Assembly (NCBI GenBank): GCA_022695795.1
Contig: MU404063.1
Span: 62,001 to 126,000 of the forward strand
Direction: 5' to 3'
Source: Biscogniauxia marginata
Lineage: Eukaryota > Ascomycota > Sordariomycetes > Xylariales > Xylariaceae
Length of the DNA stretch: 64,000 bases
The notes below the pieces were generated by a model. The model had not been told where the DNA came from. It ran no database searches and worked only from the letters and a program-made list of their open reading frames with translations. The position numbers and the translations under genes are program-made. This document shows, one piece after another, positions 11,097 to 23,175 of this stretch. Every line of letters begins with the position of its first letter. Position 1 is the first letter of the stretch.

Positions 11097-13378
11097 GGCG
11101 ACTGACGATGGCGACTCCAGCTGTCAGAGACGAGGCAAGTGTTAATTGGGAGCACTATCAACAGGAAAAAAAAAAAGGAAAAGAAAGGTTGAGTTGAGAG
11201 GGTGAATATGGATTGGAGGGAAGGAGAACGAAGTGGAAGAGGAATATGTGCCTGGGATAGTATTCTTATATGTAGGAGTAGGAGGAGAAGTGCGCAAGTG
11301 GACAAGTTGCAAAAAAGACACCTATTCACGAAAAAGTGGGGTCCGGGGACAGCCAGTGAGTGGGCCAGGATCTTTGGTACATCTGTTTGGGAGCCTCGCC
11401 AACTTTGGCGGGGCGAGGAACAGAACAACTTGGCCTTTCCGCGCTCAGGTCTAACTAAAAAAAAATAACATAGTGGAGACCTACATTGTACCCTCACCTT
11501 TGCTTGCCCTTGTGACGACCTACTTGCTTTCATCAATTACACTCGCTATGTACCTGCCTAAAGTATAAGGTTAATTGTGCCTACCTGTACTCCTGTATTG
11601 TCTGGCTGCAGCCCTACTAAGTCCCATGAACAACTACATATGTACCTAGGTAATTGACAATATACTACTACATACATACATATGTACATATTGATCAGGT
11701 GGAATCTGTGTCACTTGCTCCCCCATTAATACCTGCATTATTATCAATACTCAGTTACCAGCATATTCGTAAGGTATCTTGCATACTGACAGTCTCACAT
11801 GCCACCACACACTGCTATTATAGTCTGTCATTCACGAGCAAGAAATAATTACAAAATGCCACCTTGAAAGAAGGCAATGCATGAACACATAACGCCATAT
11901 GTGTCAAGTTGCTATGCAGCACATGTAGGCTTAAAGGGATGATGTGACTCTTATCGCAACCAACCAACTAACCTACTTTTTCTTTCTTTTTCTTTTTTCC
12001 CTTTTTTCCCTTTTTGGATCTTTTTGGCCCCCTCCCCCCTCTCTCTCTGGAGTCCCATTTGATAGAATGCCTTCGAAGTTTCTTTATCAGAGACTTAGCG
12101 TCATTAGTTTGTACATATTGATGTTTAGAAGGCCAGATCGCCGCAACTTTTGGGTTATATGTACATGTGTACTTCAATTGATGTAATAAGTTGGCTTCGC
12201 CCAGGTTCCTGGCCCCACCCCCCATTCCTTCTATACTTATTATAAGCGATGCGGGGCATCCCTGGCAGCGCGGCTACCACTGTACTGAGAACCTGTGCCT
12301 GGGCATTACGGATTACATTGACCCTGTCTCTCGGCGAATCGGGCTTAGCGCATTCGCCACTATTGCTCAGACTCGGCTCAGTCCATCCTCAGTCACGTGC
12401 CCAGAGCAGCTACATATATTTATGCATACTGGTGAGCAGTTATGCAAACACAACGGACGTCGAAGGAAAACGGCGAGCTCGAGCACTACAGTTTAACAAG
12501 TGTAGCTCGTTAAGAGTTATTGTCTGATTACAACTTTCGGCTATGTCTAAATCTGTCCTCTATTTATCTGCTAACGTACATATAACAAGTCGAAATGCCC
12601 TTGATATTTTGTAAAGTAGAGTTAAATCGTAAATAAACGTAAAATGATGCTCGTGAATATCTTTCTTTTAATGCTGCCGCCTTCTATAGCTCATTCGTGG
12701 GTTAAATAGCTAAGGAGTATCGACTTGAATGGGACCACGGTTGAACACGTGGGGCTTATACCCACGTAGCGCCATGTCACGACTTACTCCAGCATTTGAT
12801 AACTTCCATATAACAACACCTGAATATCTACTTCCGCCGCTAGGTCGCGTAACAAACCGGGGGGTTTTCCCTTCCGATCTTACCTATCGGGACACAGTTA
12901 AGCAATTCGACGTAGTATATACTCCACTAAAAACCTGGCTAGGCGACTTCGGAACTTTATAATATCAAGAGAACGGGCTTGTCACTCTCCCCGAGAATAC
13001 GCCACATAAACCTAGGGATTCCTTTCTATCAACAGTACTTCGCCCCCTCTTCTTTATTTACTGTGTCTAAAACGCAGAAAGCACGGGAGGGGATGAGAGG
13101 GGAGTGCTTTTAGCTACCCGGCCCTGACTAACCCCTATTTTCGGGGGTAAGCGGGGGCTCAAACCGGTAGGTCTTCGGGATGGATACCCGAGTAAGAAGC
13201 ACGCATCCACACGGATCGTAGGGACCTGACCCCAACTGACTTTGTCGGGGTAATGGTAGCAAAAGTTGACGGGGCTAGCTTGTTTATGGATTCTCGCCAA
13301 TTAGTTAATGTAGGTATACAGCCTCGTAACTCGCTCAGGGGAGAAAAAACCAGCCTCGAACCCACTCTCTACTACGGG
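11097..13378. other. Intergenic region upstream of KAR2
   Basis: About 2.3 kb without a convincing gene. 11100-11560 is the KAR2 promoter and leader side, with purine-rich and poly-A stretches. 11930-12050 is a strong pyrimidine tract. A 77-codon ORF at 12729-12962 has no recognisable domain. From about 13060 the base composition rises in GC towards the decayed oxidase gene; a small hairpin-like ACCCC...GGGGT occurs near 13132-13149. Confidence 0.55.
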
Positions 13379-14098
13379 CTAGCTACCTCGGGGTCTACCT
13401 ACCCTCCCAAGACCCCCCTCCGGGATCTTAAACCCGCCCGTGACCTGCCGCGTAAATACCTCCCCGGGATCGACTCTCTCCCTCAGCTTCTGCAGCCTCC
13501 TGACGCTCTCCCCGCCGTACCCCTTGATAACCTCCTGCCACGGCGCCGCGTAGTCGAGGTAGATATACGGATCGTACACGCCCAGCTCCTTGGCCTCCAC
13601 CACCGAGCCGTCAGCCAGCACCACCTCGAACGACATGGCCTGGTTGCACGTCAAGCCTTCGCGCGGGCTAAAGTAGGAGATCCCGCCCCCGAGGGTCAGG
13701 CCGCCGACGCTCAGGCCCGGGGGGTTCAAGCTTGTCGTAGACGGCATCCCAGGTGGCGCCGGTGCCGACGGAGACGCTGGACTTGTCAGCGCTCAGGTCG
13801 ACCGAGTTGAGGCCGCGCAGGCCGATGGTGATGCCGCCGGGGGCGCTGCTCGCGTTGGCGAACCACATGTGGCCGCCGGCACGGACGGCGAAGTTGCAAG
13901 GACCGCCGTTGTCGGACGAGGTCAGCGATTTGACCACGGCCGAGACGTCGGGGACGGCCTGCGGGGTCACGAAGCACGCCGGGTGGACGGCAGCCGCCTG
14001 CGGGCTGAAATATGACGACTGGGATGCATCGTAACCCGTGCTGCCCGGGAGAAGGACCTTGTCTGCGCCCAGAAGGGCGACCAAGGCCTCACACTAGA
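13379..14098 (-). pseudogene. Decayed berberine-bridge-type FAD-linked oxidase
   Basis: Remnant of a secreted-type flavin oxidase (FAD-binding PCMH domain plus BBE C-terminal domain). Reading on the minus strand, 14098 to about 13745 encodes CEALVALLGADKV, HPACFVTPQ and the FAD-site RAGGHMWFANAS with the flavinylation His. Near 13735-13745, at a run of C (AACCCCCCGGG), the frame shifts and continues as GGLTLGGGISYFSPREG and EVVLADGSVVEA. It then passes directly at about 13590-13597 into KELGVYDPYIYLDYAAPWQ, which is the C-terminal BBE segment. Relatives have well over 200 residues between these two parts, so a large internal deletion has occurred. A shorter piece normally lying between GLSV and GGLTLGG is also missing. 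An acceptor-like CTTCTAG precedes the first visible codon, but no upstream signal-peptide exon was found. It is most probably non-functional. Confidence 0.85.
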
Positions 14099-14147
14099 AG
14101 TAGCACAATATCACGTCAGCCGGGGGGGGGAACAAGGCGGGAGGCTC

Positions 14148-14249
14148 ACGCCTACTCGGTGAGGAATTGTACGGTCCGCCATTTTTTGGTGTCTTCTTAG
14201 AGTCTCATCCGCAGTGGTCTACTAGTCCAGCGGAGTAGGAGGTAGGCGT
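14148..14249. repeat. Imperfect inverted repeat beside the decayed oxidase
   Basis: ACGCCTACTC at 14148-14157 faces GAGTAGGAGGTAGGCGT at 14233-14249, an imperfect inverted pair about 75 bases apart. It could be a small palindromic element remnant or chance in this TAGG-rich genome. Confidence 0.3.
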
Positions 14250-15962
14250 TTGTAAGGGAGGCAATCCTCCAGATCTTTCTCAGGTCGGCTTCCCTTTAGA
14301 GACGTTACACAGAAATGGAAGTGTGCCATGAATAAATTTGCCCTCTCCTCCTCCCTCTCCTGGGAGTCCGCTCGTCACAGCTAGCCGAGCCCCTTTACGA
14401 ATAAGAGTTTTTTTTTTTTTTTTACAATCCCCCCTTGCTTCTGGCTTCTCCATATACGCGTTAAGCTTATACCATTCAGCAACCAAGGTATATAATACAA
14501 TGACTAGGTACATATAACTTTAAGGATCTTATTAAGGCCACTTATACAGTAAATTTCATTTTCTGTATCTTAGTTAATATATGACAGTGTACTTACTACT
14601 TACAATAGGCGAAGGTAGGCTTTGACTACGGCGCGACAGTGAACAAAGCGACGCCTTTAAATATTTTATATTTGACTTGTAGAATCGCCTTCCTCGAGAC
14701 ACCGAGTTTAGATTAAATGCACCTATATATTATATGCGAGAGACTTTGCTCCTAATCTGCTCCTAATCTGCTCCTAATCTGCTCCTAATCTGCTCCTAAT
14801 CTGCTCGAGGTCGAGACTTACATGTAAGGCTCTTTGCTTGCAATTCATATTACCGTGGATTCTAATATAGTAGAGCAAGCAACTTTACAGTTTGTAATTC
14901 CTACAAGCGATGGAAGACTCCAACAGAACCTGCTAAGGCATTGTGAATCTTGAACCATCTCAAAAAATCCCTGCTCCATTTCGTTCGTTACGAAGAGAAG
15001 AGCCATCGAAACTGTCATGTCTTATACTATGATGTACGGATTATAGTGGTAGATAAAGGTTCCGGTAATACCCGCTTTTTTGACTTGCACTTATATAAAA
15101 GCTAAAGGCATTTCCGGGGGGAGCAACATTCGTCTTTGTTTCTATTCTCTCTCATGGGTATTCCAAGTGGACGGGGATCCCAATATGTACCCAAATACGG
15201 TATAAATACTGTTCTTCCCTGACATGCTTACCCATACCCCCTTCACAACCTAGGCACCAGCCACGATACAAAGCCACTTCACATGCCAACACCGGGCTAC
15301 CTACCTACCGAGCCCGAGGTGTTACTAAATCCTATTGTATGAGCCTCAAAAGTCTTACGGGCCTAGGTGAAAAAAAAAGGACGAGAGGGGACAGGACAGG
15401 ACACATCACCCTCTCTCCACTCCCTCCAAGACTACCTACGCATGTTGCCATTGGACACCGTCTCCGGTTCCGACTGGATGGGAAAGCTACTTACAAACCC
15501 ACCTGCAAATTGGGTTGCTGCCGCACACACCTGTACGGTACTCTATTTAGACTTCCTACATTAGATATCTAATACTACGGCTAGTCCAAGGTGGCAATTC
15601 TAGGTACATCATACCTACGCCGAGGTGAGGGGCGTAGCCCTATGAATCAATTAAGTCTTGAGTGGGGTATCCAATCTACAGACCTAAGTATATCTAGGTA
15701 TACAGGGTCGAAGCCTAAAACCATCACGGCTGAGGATCAGGGGGTAGGATCAAATATCACGCAGAGAAAGCAAATACCTGAGCAGTAGCTGCCTAGGTGG
15801 CAATGTGGTGGCACTAGGACACTTTTCATTAACCATGCTTCTTCATCCTTGTATCTTATCTATGCAAACGTGGGCCTCCTTTCCTTGCCTGACTCAGAGA
15901 GACCCTTATTGCTCATCCGTTCCGCCACAATATTTATCAACTAGAGAGAGATACGTGAAGAC
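14250..15962. other. Intergenic region between the decayed oxidase and HBS1
   Basis: No gene recognised. Contains a 17-nt T run near 14409-14423, an AT-rich block 14515-14740, a short tandem array (listed separately), and many TAGGTA/CTACCTA words from 15290 to 15800. ORFs up to 201 codons at its 3' end on the plus strand are antisense shadows of HBS1. Confidence 0.55.
14747..14805. repeat. 11-bp tandem repeat, 5.4 copies
   Basis: Unit TGCTCCTAATC, five perfect copies starting at 14747, 14758, 14769, 14780 and 14791, then a partial TGCTC. No interruption or mismatch is visible. It lies in AT-rich intergenic DNA. Confidence 0.95.
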
Positions 15963-18681
15963 TCATTCTAACAACCCCGCCGCGACTGTCTCGCCGCCGC
16001 TCCTCAACACTACCCGCTGCCCGGCCTCCAATGGTACCTTGGTTCCCATTTTGACCGTCACCCTTGCCACCGTGGCCGGCTTGACGATCTTAGGGTTTTT
16101 CTTCAGCACTGTACCCTTGATCTTATCGAGGAGAGCCGGGATCTCCACGATCTGGCCTGTAGCATGGAGACGGCCTCTGTGTACATCTATCTGCATCGGC
16201 ATCAGGATATCGAACGCCAATACTTTGACAGTGAAGGTGTCGATACATCCGATCGGCTGCTTTGGGTCGCAGATGATGTCGCCAATGCGAACGTGGATCG
16301 GGTCGATGTTGCTAAGGTGCACGATGATATTCTGTCCCGCCACGGCCCAGTCGACTAGTTCCGAGTCCAGCTCCAATGACTTGACGTATGCCCTCTCACC
16401 GCTGGGCTGAACTAGGAGCGCATCTCCTGCCTGCAGGGATCCCGCATCGATTCGTCCAGATATCGTGAGCGGGCTTTGCGCAGAGCGGAACACCTCCGAG
16501 ATGGTCATCCGTAAGGGCTTGTTCAAGGCCCGGGTCATGGGCTCTGAGCTCTCTAGCTCTTCTATGAGCGTGTTCCCGCTATACCAGCTCGCAGCCGGCT
16601 CCGAAGACCGTTTTACCATGTTGTCTCCATGCAATCCCGATACCGGGACAAAGCTGACGTTCTTGAGCTGGAAACCTGTTGCCGACAGGAATCCGGAAAC
16701 CTGTTGCGAGATCTCGTCAAATCGTTCTTGTGACCACTCAACTGTGTCCAACTTGTTAACTACAACAATGATGCGCGATACTCCCATGCTGCGAAGGAGA
16801 AGCGAATGTTCCTTAGTCTGCCCCTTGAGTCCAGCTTCGAAGGCCCCAATTGTAGCATCGACGACTAATATCGCGAAATCTGCCTGACTAGCCCCTGCTA
16901 TCATGTTTGGAATGAAGTCTCGATGTCCCGGCGCATCTAATATCGTAAATGATGTCTTCTCCGTCTCGAACTTGTTTGTCGCGATGTCAATCGTCACACC
17001 CCGTGATCGCTCCTCGGAGCGTTGATCTAAGACCCACGCAAGTGCGAACGACGACTTTCCTATGTTCTCGGCTTCCTTTCGATACTTTTGGATTGTCCGC
17101 TGATCAACAACACCCAGGTCGAGAAGCAGCCGCCCCATGAGCGTGCTCTTCCCAGCATCCACATGGCCTTGTCGTGTTAGATATACCGTAGAGCACACGA
17201 GACATCAGTGGGATCTTACCAACAACTACAAAGCTGGCACTCCTCTTGCTCTTGCTCTTCTTGAATTCGCTTAACACATCCAAGTTTTTGCTCTTGGGTA
17301 GTGGTGTGTCATCGACCTTTAAGGTCTTGACACCCTCTACTATGGCACCTTCTTTGTCATCGGTGCTGCCCTTCTTTTTTGATGTGCTGGCTGCCAGTTT
17401 TTTATTACTCGCTAAATCCAAAAGGGAAAAAAAATTAGTACTTTCATGCTTTCACCTTCTTCGCCAAAAGCGAACCTTTGGATTGTGCCGTGAGGACTAC
17501 ATCGTCCGGGCTTGGCTCTGAAAAGGCGTCAGCAACTGACGAAGTGAAGCTCATGTATGGAAATGGGTATTGGTTTCTCGGCCCGGAGGAAACAGGGTTG
17601 GGAGCAGAGCAAAGCAGAGCTTGAGCAAAAGCGGATGGCGTAGCGGGTTCGGTGAATGCTATCACCTCTGATGACTCCGCATCAACTGCTCGCGCCGTGG
17701 CAATAACGTCGGCTTCGAAAACTTGATTATGACTTTGCTTATGACCTTGTTCTTCTTGAAACTTTGATCGGCTGGACTCAAGATGTTCATCTTCCGCGAC
17801 GCCGTCGAAGCTTTGGAGTCCTGAACCACCTCCTGTAACCGTAGTGGAAGACTCTGTGCTTGCTCTGGTAGTACTAGGAGACGTTTGCGGAAGAGATATT
17901 TTAGCCATCTGTTGTGTCGTTTCCAGGACCTGTTTTTCGCCAGACTTCTGCTCATTTGCTTTTTTCTTGCGCGCGGCGGCGAGAGCTTGTAGTTTGGACA
18001 TCTTGCCAGGTGTGCTAGCTCCGCCTCGTAGTCCTCCTCGGGGACGCACCGGCTCGATAAAGCTAGTCTGTCGCTCTTTGGGGATATCCAGCCACGGCAT
18101 GTCGTGAAAAAAGTCGGCGAACGAGAAGTGCTGCGCATACTTCTGCTCCTCGGGCTCTGCGGCTCGGTATTAGCGCATCGAATAATTTACAAATCCGGCA
18201 TGGTCCGATTTCTACACACCTGCGCCCGCAAGCCCTCGAACTCCTGCTCTGGCTTCTGCATACACCTTGTTGACAACCTTGGGCCGAGTAGGTCAAACGG
18301 GAAATGTGCACCTACCTCCTGCTTTGTTCTTCTTCGAGCTTGCGCCCTTCGTCGGATTCGACGTGGGCGGTGCGATAAAGTTACTAACTAGATACGCAAT
18401 AGACTTGTCGACGTCGTAGTAGTAGTGCCATAACGCGTCCTCGATTTGCTTGGTCGTGACTTTGGACGACTCATTCCCAAGTGCGGCTCGGATTTCGGCG
18501 GTACCAGCATCCATCTGGGCTGTCGAGAGAGGTTACCAGAATGAAATTAATTTGTCGCGTAAGCAGACTTACCTCGATCTTCTGGGCTTAGCTCTTCTTC
18601 CTCGTCGGAGTGCTCGCCTCCATCATACTCCTCGAGGTCATTTTCGAAGTCATAATTGCGGTATGCTTGGTGTCGAGACAT
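15963..18681 (-). CDS. HBS1: Hbs1, eRF3-like GTPase of ribosome rescue
   Basis: Hbs1 binds Dom34/Pelota and splits stalled ribosomes in no-go and non-stop mRNA decay. Exons on the minus strand read 18681..18573, 18519..18316, 18255..18220, 18156..17476, 17411..17220 and 17167..15963, giving 808 aa. The N-terminus (MSRHQAYRNYDFENDLEEYD) and the next exon (QIEDALWHYYYDVDKSIAYL) are the Hbs1-type N-terminal domain, followed by a low-complexity linker. The GTPase starts near residue 406 with GHVDAGKST, then GVTIDIAT, DAPGHRDFIPNM and NKLDTVEW, all intact; EF-Tu-like domains II and III complete the protein. The 36-nt third exon and the donor after residue SK (GTTCGC, an unusual donor with TACTAAT branch) are the weakest parts of the model; they were chosen because they alone keep frame. 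The Hbs1 identity is firm. Confidence 0.92.
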
Positions 18682-19326
18682 GGCACCGGGCTATGCTGGG
18701 CGCCTAGGGTTGTGGAGTCTTGTCTTCTTGTCTCCGTTTCCCCCGCGCTGGTATCGAAGACGGTACCTGTACACTAGTAGTTGAAAAATATATAAAACGC
18801 AGTCTACAGGATCTGTGCGGTCCACGAGTTCGTCTGCGTTGTGGTAGCAAAGCTGTAGCGGGGCAGCGACAGGTTTGGAGGGGGCACTAGAGGTACGGAA
18901 TACATGTAGGCAAACTAAGACGCTAGTGTTCCCCCTATGACGAAATCAATAATTATTTATGTGTCGGCCCCGAGGTTTATTGTTATCTAATCGATCCACT
19001 ATGCACTGTGAAGTTCAAACAATAATCTTTTGATAGTCCCATACGCTTACAATGCTCTGCTGGTATCCTGGGAAATTCTCCCCGTAGTTTTTTTTTACAT
19101 GCGAATCTTCATAGGATCAAGGAATTACGTAGTGCAGTATGCTGGTAAGGAAAGACCAAGCTGTAATATTACCCCATCTTTGCTTACGATCCCACGAGAA
19201 CGGCACTGTGCTCCCCTCCCATAAACCCAGGGCGGCTTATTGACCCGTCCAAACAAAAGATACAGAGAAAGTCTCGTCTTGTCACGAGGCCTGTCCATCC
19301 AGCAGCAATGCTGATATCCCTGGGCC
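18682..19326. other. Spacer between HBS1 promoter and VPS27 3' end
   Basis: Holds the HBS1 promoter and the VPS27 3' flank; nothing else recognised. Confidence 0.5.
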
Positions 19327-21748
19327 TTAGAGATCGATCAAACTTTCCTCCACCACAGGTTGCTGAGGTGCATGCTGAGGAGCAGATGGAAACGACTCCT
19401 GAGTGAACCCAGCATACCCCGGTCCACCCGTTTGATAGGCTTGAGGTGCCGAGCCTGTATGCTGCGGTTGCTGCCAGTACGGTTGCTGCACCTGTTGGGA
19501 CGACGGCTGATACTGCTGCGGAGGCTGCGAAGGTTGCACTGCAACTGAAGCTGGTGTTGGGGGGACAGACTGCGTGTTGTAATTCAACGGTTGTTGCTGG
19601 AGGGTCGGGTATGGAGAGGGGGTGGCCTCCGGAGGAACACTGGGGGTGTGGATGTCGGCATTTGCTAATGAAGTATTATAGTAGTAGGCAGCATTTGGAT
19701 CGGCTGGTGTCGTCCCAACTGACTCGGGGGCTCTGTTGTGTGGGGTTTGGGGAGATGGGTGAGATACATGACTAGGTTGAGGAGGCGGGCGCTCTGAAGG
19801 GGGATAGTTCGGTTGGTTGTGATACTGAGGGGGCGCGGAAGGTCCTTGTTTTTGCCAGCTGTCGCTTCTTTGAACCGCATGTTGCGAGTATTGGCTATTA
19901 GCTGGCATACTCATCGAAGCACGTTTGTCATAACTGGCGTATTGCGGCTGTGGGGTCTGTTGGGCGCGGTGAGGATATTGATGGCCCGTGGGGGCTCTGC
20001 TGAGGGTGGATTGCTCGCTGGTGTAGAAGTTCTCTGCTGGCGCTACAGTGCTACCTGCCGTCGATGCTATGGAGGGATAGGGGCCAGAAGCCTGCCGCGG
20101 CGCAGGAATGTTGTAGCCACCGATACTGTGTTGGCTATAAGCCTTTGAAAGGCGCTCCTCCAGCATTCTATCGTAATAACGGACTACGGTTGATAGTTTG
20201 GCGTGTAGGTCTAGCAAAGTATCTAGACTTGGATTAGTTTTAAAACTATACAGCTGAGGCTCAGGATGCTACTCACCATGTTTGCTCATCGTTTCTCCGT
20301 ACGTTCGAGCCAACTTGGGCCGCAACGTCCCGATTGAATCGTAAAGCTCTTGGATTTGCGGTTCCCTCAAGATGGTGCCGGGAGGCTGAGTCTGCAGTCT
20401 ATCGACTAGCGTTGAGAAAAGGTTGATATTCTCGGCTTCGACTGGGGTGAGTTCGTAGTCGTTCTTGGGAAGGACAAACGAAGTGACCGAGGCACTCTCG
20501 GTGCTGTTCGCGTGCTGTTTTAGGGCTTCAGCATGCTTCTGCTTTTGTTCTTCCATATCCGCTAGTGATGCTGCAATGGCTGCCTTGAGGTCTTCATCCT
20601 CCTCTTCTGGTGCACCAGCAGACGACGGCACGTGGCCGTTGGTCTGTGTCGCCGAAGGTGCGTTATTCGTAGGAGGAACGTAGCCACGCGAATGACTCTG
20701 CACCTCCTCTAGACTCATCGCGAGGGCCTTCTTAAGGTCTTCGTCGAAGGCATCATCAACCCGGGCATTTCGGGGTTGCATAGAGGACGTGCTGCGGTTC
20801 TTATGGGGGAAGGACGAGCCCGATGTAGGTGAGCGCTCTAATGCCGGGGCGCCGCCATTGCTGGACTTGTCGGTCAGTTTAGCGTAGCAGCCATCATCGA
20901 CGCGCACGGGCTGTAAGATTCCTAGATGTGGCAGAGGAAGGGTTTTAGTAGAACACTGCTGATCAAAACAGTTTCCACAGTTGCGACAGTGATGTTTCCG
21001 ATTAGTGAAGGTAAACGGCGTTCGGCATCGCATGCAGACATCAGAGTCGATCCATTCTGGAGGCTACCACGGACGAATTAGCTTCCCAAGTCCAAACTGT
21101 GCATGCGGCGTCGTGCTTACAGCGCGACTGTCTATCATGCTGCTTGCCATGGTTACCCGAGGGGGAAATGGGAACCCCTCCTTCTGCAGCGTCCTGTACG
21201 TTTCTTCGATGCATTTCAAGTCGTAACGCCCTTCGGTCGCGACGGCCCAAGACTGTATTAAATCGAGGATTTTTGCTCGGACTTCAAGGTTGATTGCTGC
21301 AGGCCCGACGGCATGGAGCAGGGAGACCAGGTTGTCCATGAACTCCCGGGAGGCGATCTCGACGAGGAAATGAGAACCACCATTCTTGACGCAGGTGTCG
21401 GTGAGCTGGGGGGAGGTTAGTGAACTCCCATCTGACGCGCATAGCGATAGAATCGGAACGTCTGGGAACGCGTACATTTAATGCGCTCAACTGGGTGTTG
21501 GGGTTCTTGTTGCCGATGCGTCGCTTCAGCGAGCGCATGGCCTCCTTAGGCTGTACCGTCTTGGACCGTATGACATCAGATATCTCGAGATTGAGGGGGA
21601 TATCCTCTCTGGCGAATCCCAACAGTTTAGCGACCGTACTTGAATTTGATCAACGACGATGAATGACATACAGGCTGCTCCCGGTCGCCTTCTCAATCTG
21701 CTCATCCAAGGCGCTGTTGGCCGAGGACGACCACCAACCTCCCATCAT
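19327..21748 (-). CDS. VPS27: ESCRT-0 subunit Vps27 (Hrs orthologue)
   Basis: Vps27 sits on endosomes, binds PI3P and ubiquitinated cargo and starts multivesicular body sorting by recruiting ESCRT-I. Exons are 21748..21672, 21608..21476, 21405..21121, 21063..20277 and 20222..19327; product 725 aa. A VHS domain fills residues 1 to about 150 ([33 protein letters not shown]). A FYVE zinc finger follows at about 166-230 with [16 protein letters not shown] and VRVDDGCY. Two ubiquitin-interacting motifs are seen at about 272-287 ([15 protein letters not shown]) and 321-337 ([15 protein letters not shown]). A Hse1-binding-like helical segment precedes a long Pro/Gln-rich tail, and the protein ends ESLIDL, a clathrin-box-like motif. 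Introns are 54-70 nt; one donor is GTACGC. It is divergent from DOA4, which acts in the same pathway. Confidence 0.95.
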
Positions 21749-23175
21749 GATGAATGTTAGTTGTCGGCGTCTTGTTGGGAAGATGGACTCGCGATCTCCA
21801 GGGCGCTCGGGAATAGTGAGCTATGAAGTAGCTTGACCAGATATTTATCGATGTATTGCAAAGACTGGGAGATAGTATATTATGATGGATTGCGAGGCAA
21901 CAAATGGGAATTCATCAATTATGCATGAGACGCAACGTAGGTAGTCGAGCTAGCACCAGGCTGCCGACTTACTGTACACTTGCTTCCTTACTTGGTACAT
22001 AGGTACCTCGCGGTGTTGCCAACTGCCGCAGTATGCCTACGGCCTCGTACCAACTGTCAGCCGACTGACGTATGATGGAATCTCTGTACTACAGTACCTA
22101 GCTAGGTGACTTCCAATACACTAAATGGGTATAGCGGGGCTTCTGATAGCAACGTGCATAGGCAGGTACCTACCTACCTAGGTACCTATATATGTAACTT
22201 CATACTTAGGTTAGGTAGGGGAGCTACCCGGTGGAATACATGAACCTGCCACATGTAAATCTAGGTGCGTACCATGTAAGTACCTAAGGTATGTACATGA
22301 TGCTTGCCTTAGGCCCGGCAGTCTCTACCTAGGTACATGTGCCTCTAGTAAGTACTTGGGTATATGTAGCCCGAAATACCTGACAAAGTTTGGCTGCCTG
22401 AAATCAAGCCTCATTGGGTGTATGATGATCGTGGCAGCGTGGCTTTGAACTGTTGCCCCTCCAAACGCATGAACCATACCTACCTACCTACCTACAGTAG
22501 GTAGTGTAGGTAGGTACCTTCTACTTACAGTACCTATGTAGTGGACCTACATAGCTACCTACGTAATGGCTCTCTCCCCGCCACTACCTAGTGGAAACAA
22601 GCCAACACCCCCGGAAACCCGGCTACGGAGTACTTGCTACAGGCTTCGTCGGTCGCACAACAGCCCCCGAGCCTCCGCCAGTCTTAGGTAATCGCATTGG
22701 ATCTAGTACACTACACCTCTCATCTTTGGCACACACTGAAACCTTCACCACAATCTGCCCACCTGATTCAGATGCCGTTTTACGCATTCAATAATTCGAC
22801 CGCCAGGTCAAAGTCTTTTCTTCATATACCCCCACATGTTCATTGATTGTTCGTCGGCCCTAAACCTTTCTTGCTAGAGTCCTTTGACCTTTCCGTTCGC
22901 GTCCTCGATCCTGTCTTTCAACGTCCCGCAGAGCGCCGTTCACAGACGTCGGCTGTCTTTGAAAGAATGCCACCCCATTCCAGCTTCTACTCTCTGAATA
23001 ATAGTCATACTTAAGACTGACAATTCTCTTCGGCCACCACTTCCGCCGCTTAAGCTCTACATGCACTGTCTTGTGCCGAATCCCACCTTTTGTTTCACTG
23101 GTCCTCTTTACCACGTACCAAGCTCGACTCCGCCCTTGACTTTTCGGCCTGCGACTGATCTCAACGCGCTGGAGT
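21749..23175. promoter_or_regulatory. Shared divergent intergenic region VPS27/DOA4
   Basis: About 1.4 kb between the start codons of two divergently transcribed genes of the multivesicular body pathway. The central part (about 22080-22570) is dominated by TAGG/CCTA words, including a GGTACCTACCTACCTAGGTACC-like palindromic run near 22166-22187 and a hairpin-forming array at 22477-22518. No TATA box stands out. The DOA4-proximal 350 bases are pyrimidine-rich, probably the leader. Confidence 0.6.
22477..22518. repeat. TACC/GGTA inverted array
   Basis: Four to five TACC units run directly into a complementary series of TAGG units around a CAGTA centre, so either strand could fold into a hairpin of about 15 bp. 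Similar but shorter arrays occur at 3843-3864, 22160-22195 and 39945-39970. Confidence 0.8.

Noticed and set aside
12729..12962. 77-codon ORF upstream of the decayed oxidase
   Set aside because: No motif and no supporting splice or context evidence.
13128..13150. ACCCC...GGGGT hairpin as a terminator
   Set aside because: Fungal Pol II genes do not use intrinsic hairpin terminators, and no transcript end is placed here.
15805..16410. 201-codon plus-strand ORF overlapping HBS1
   Set aside because: Antisense to HBS1 domains II and III; the minus-strand product is clearly conserved.
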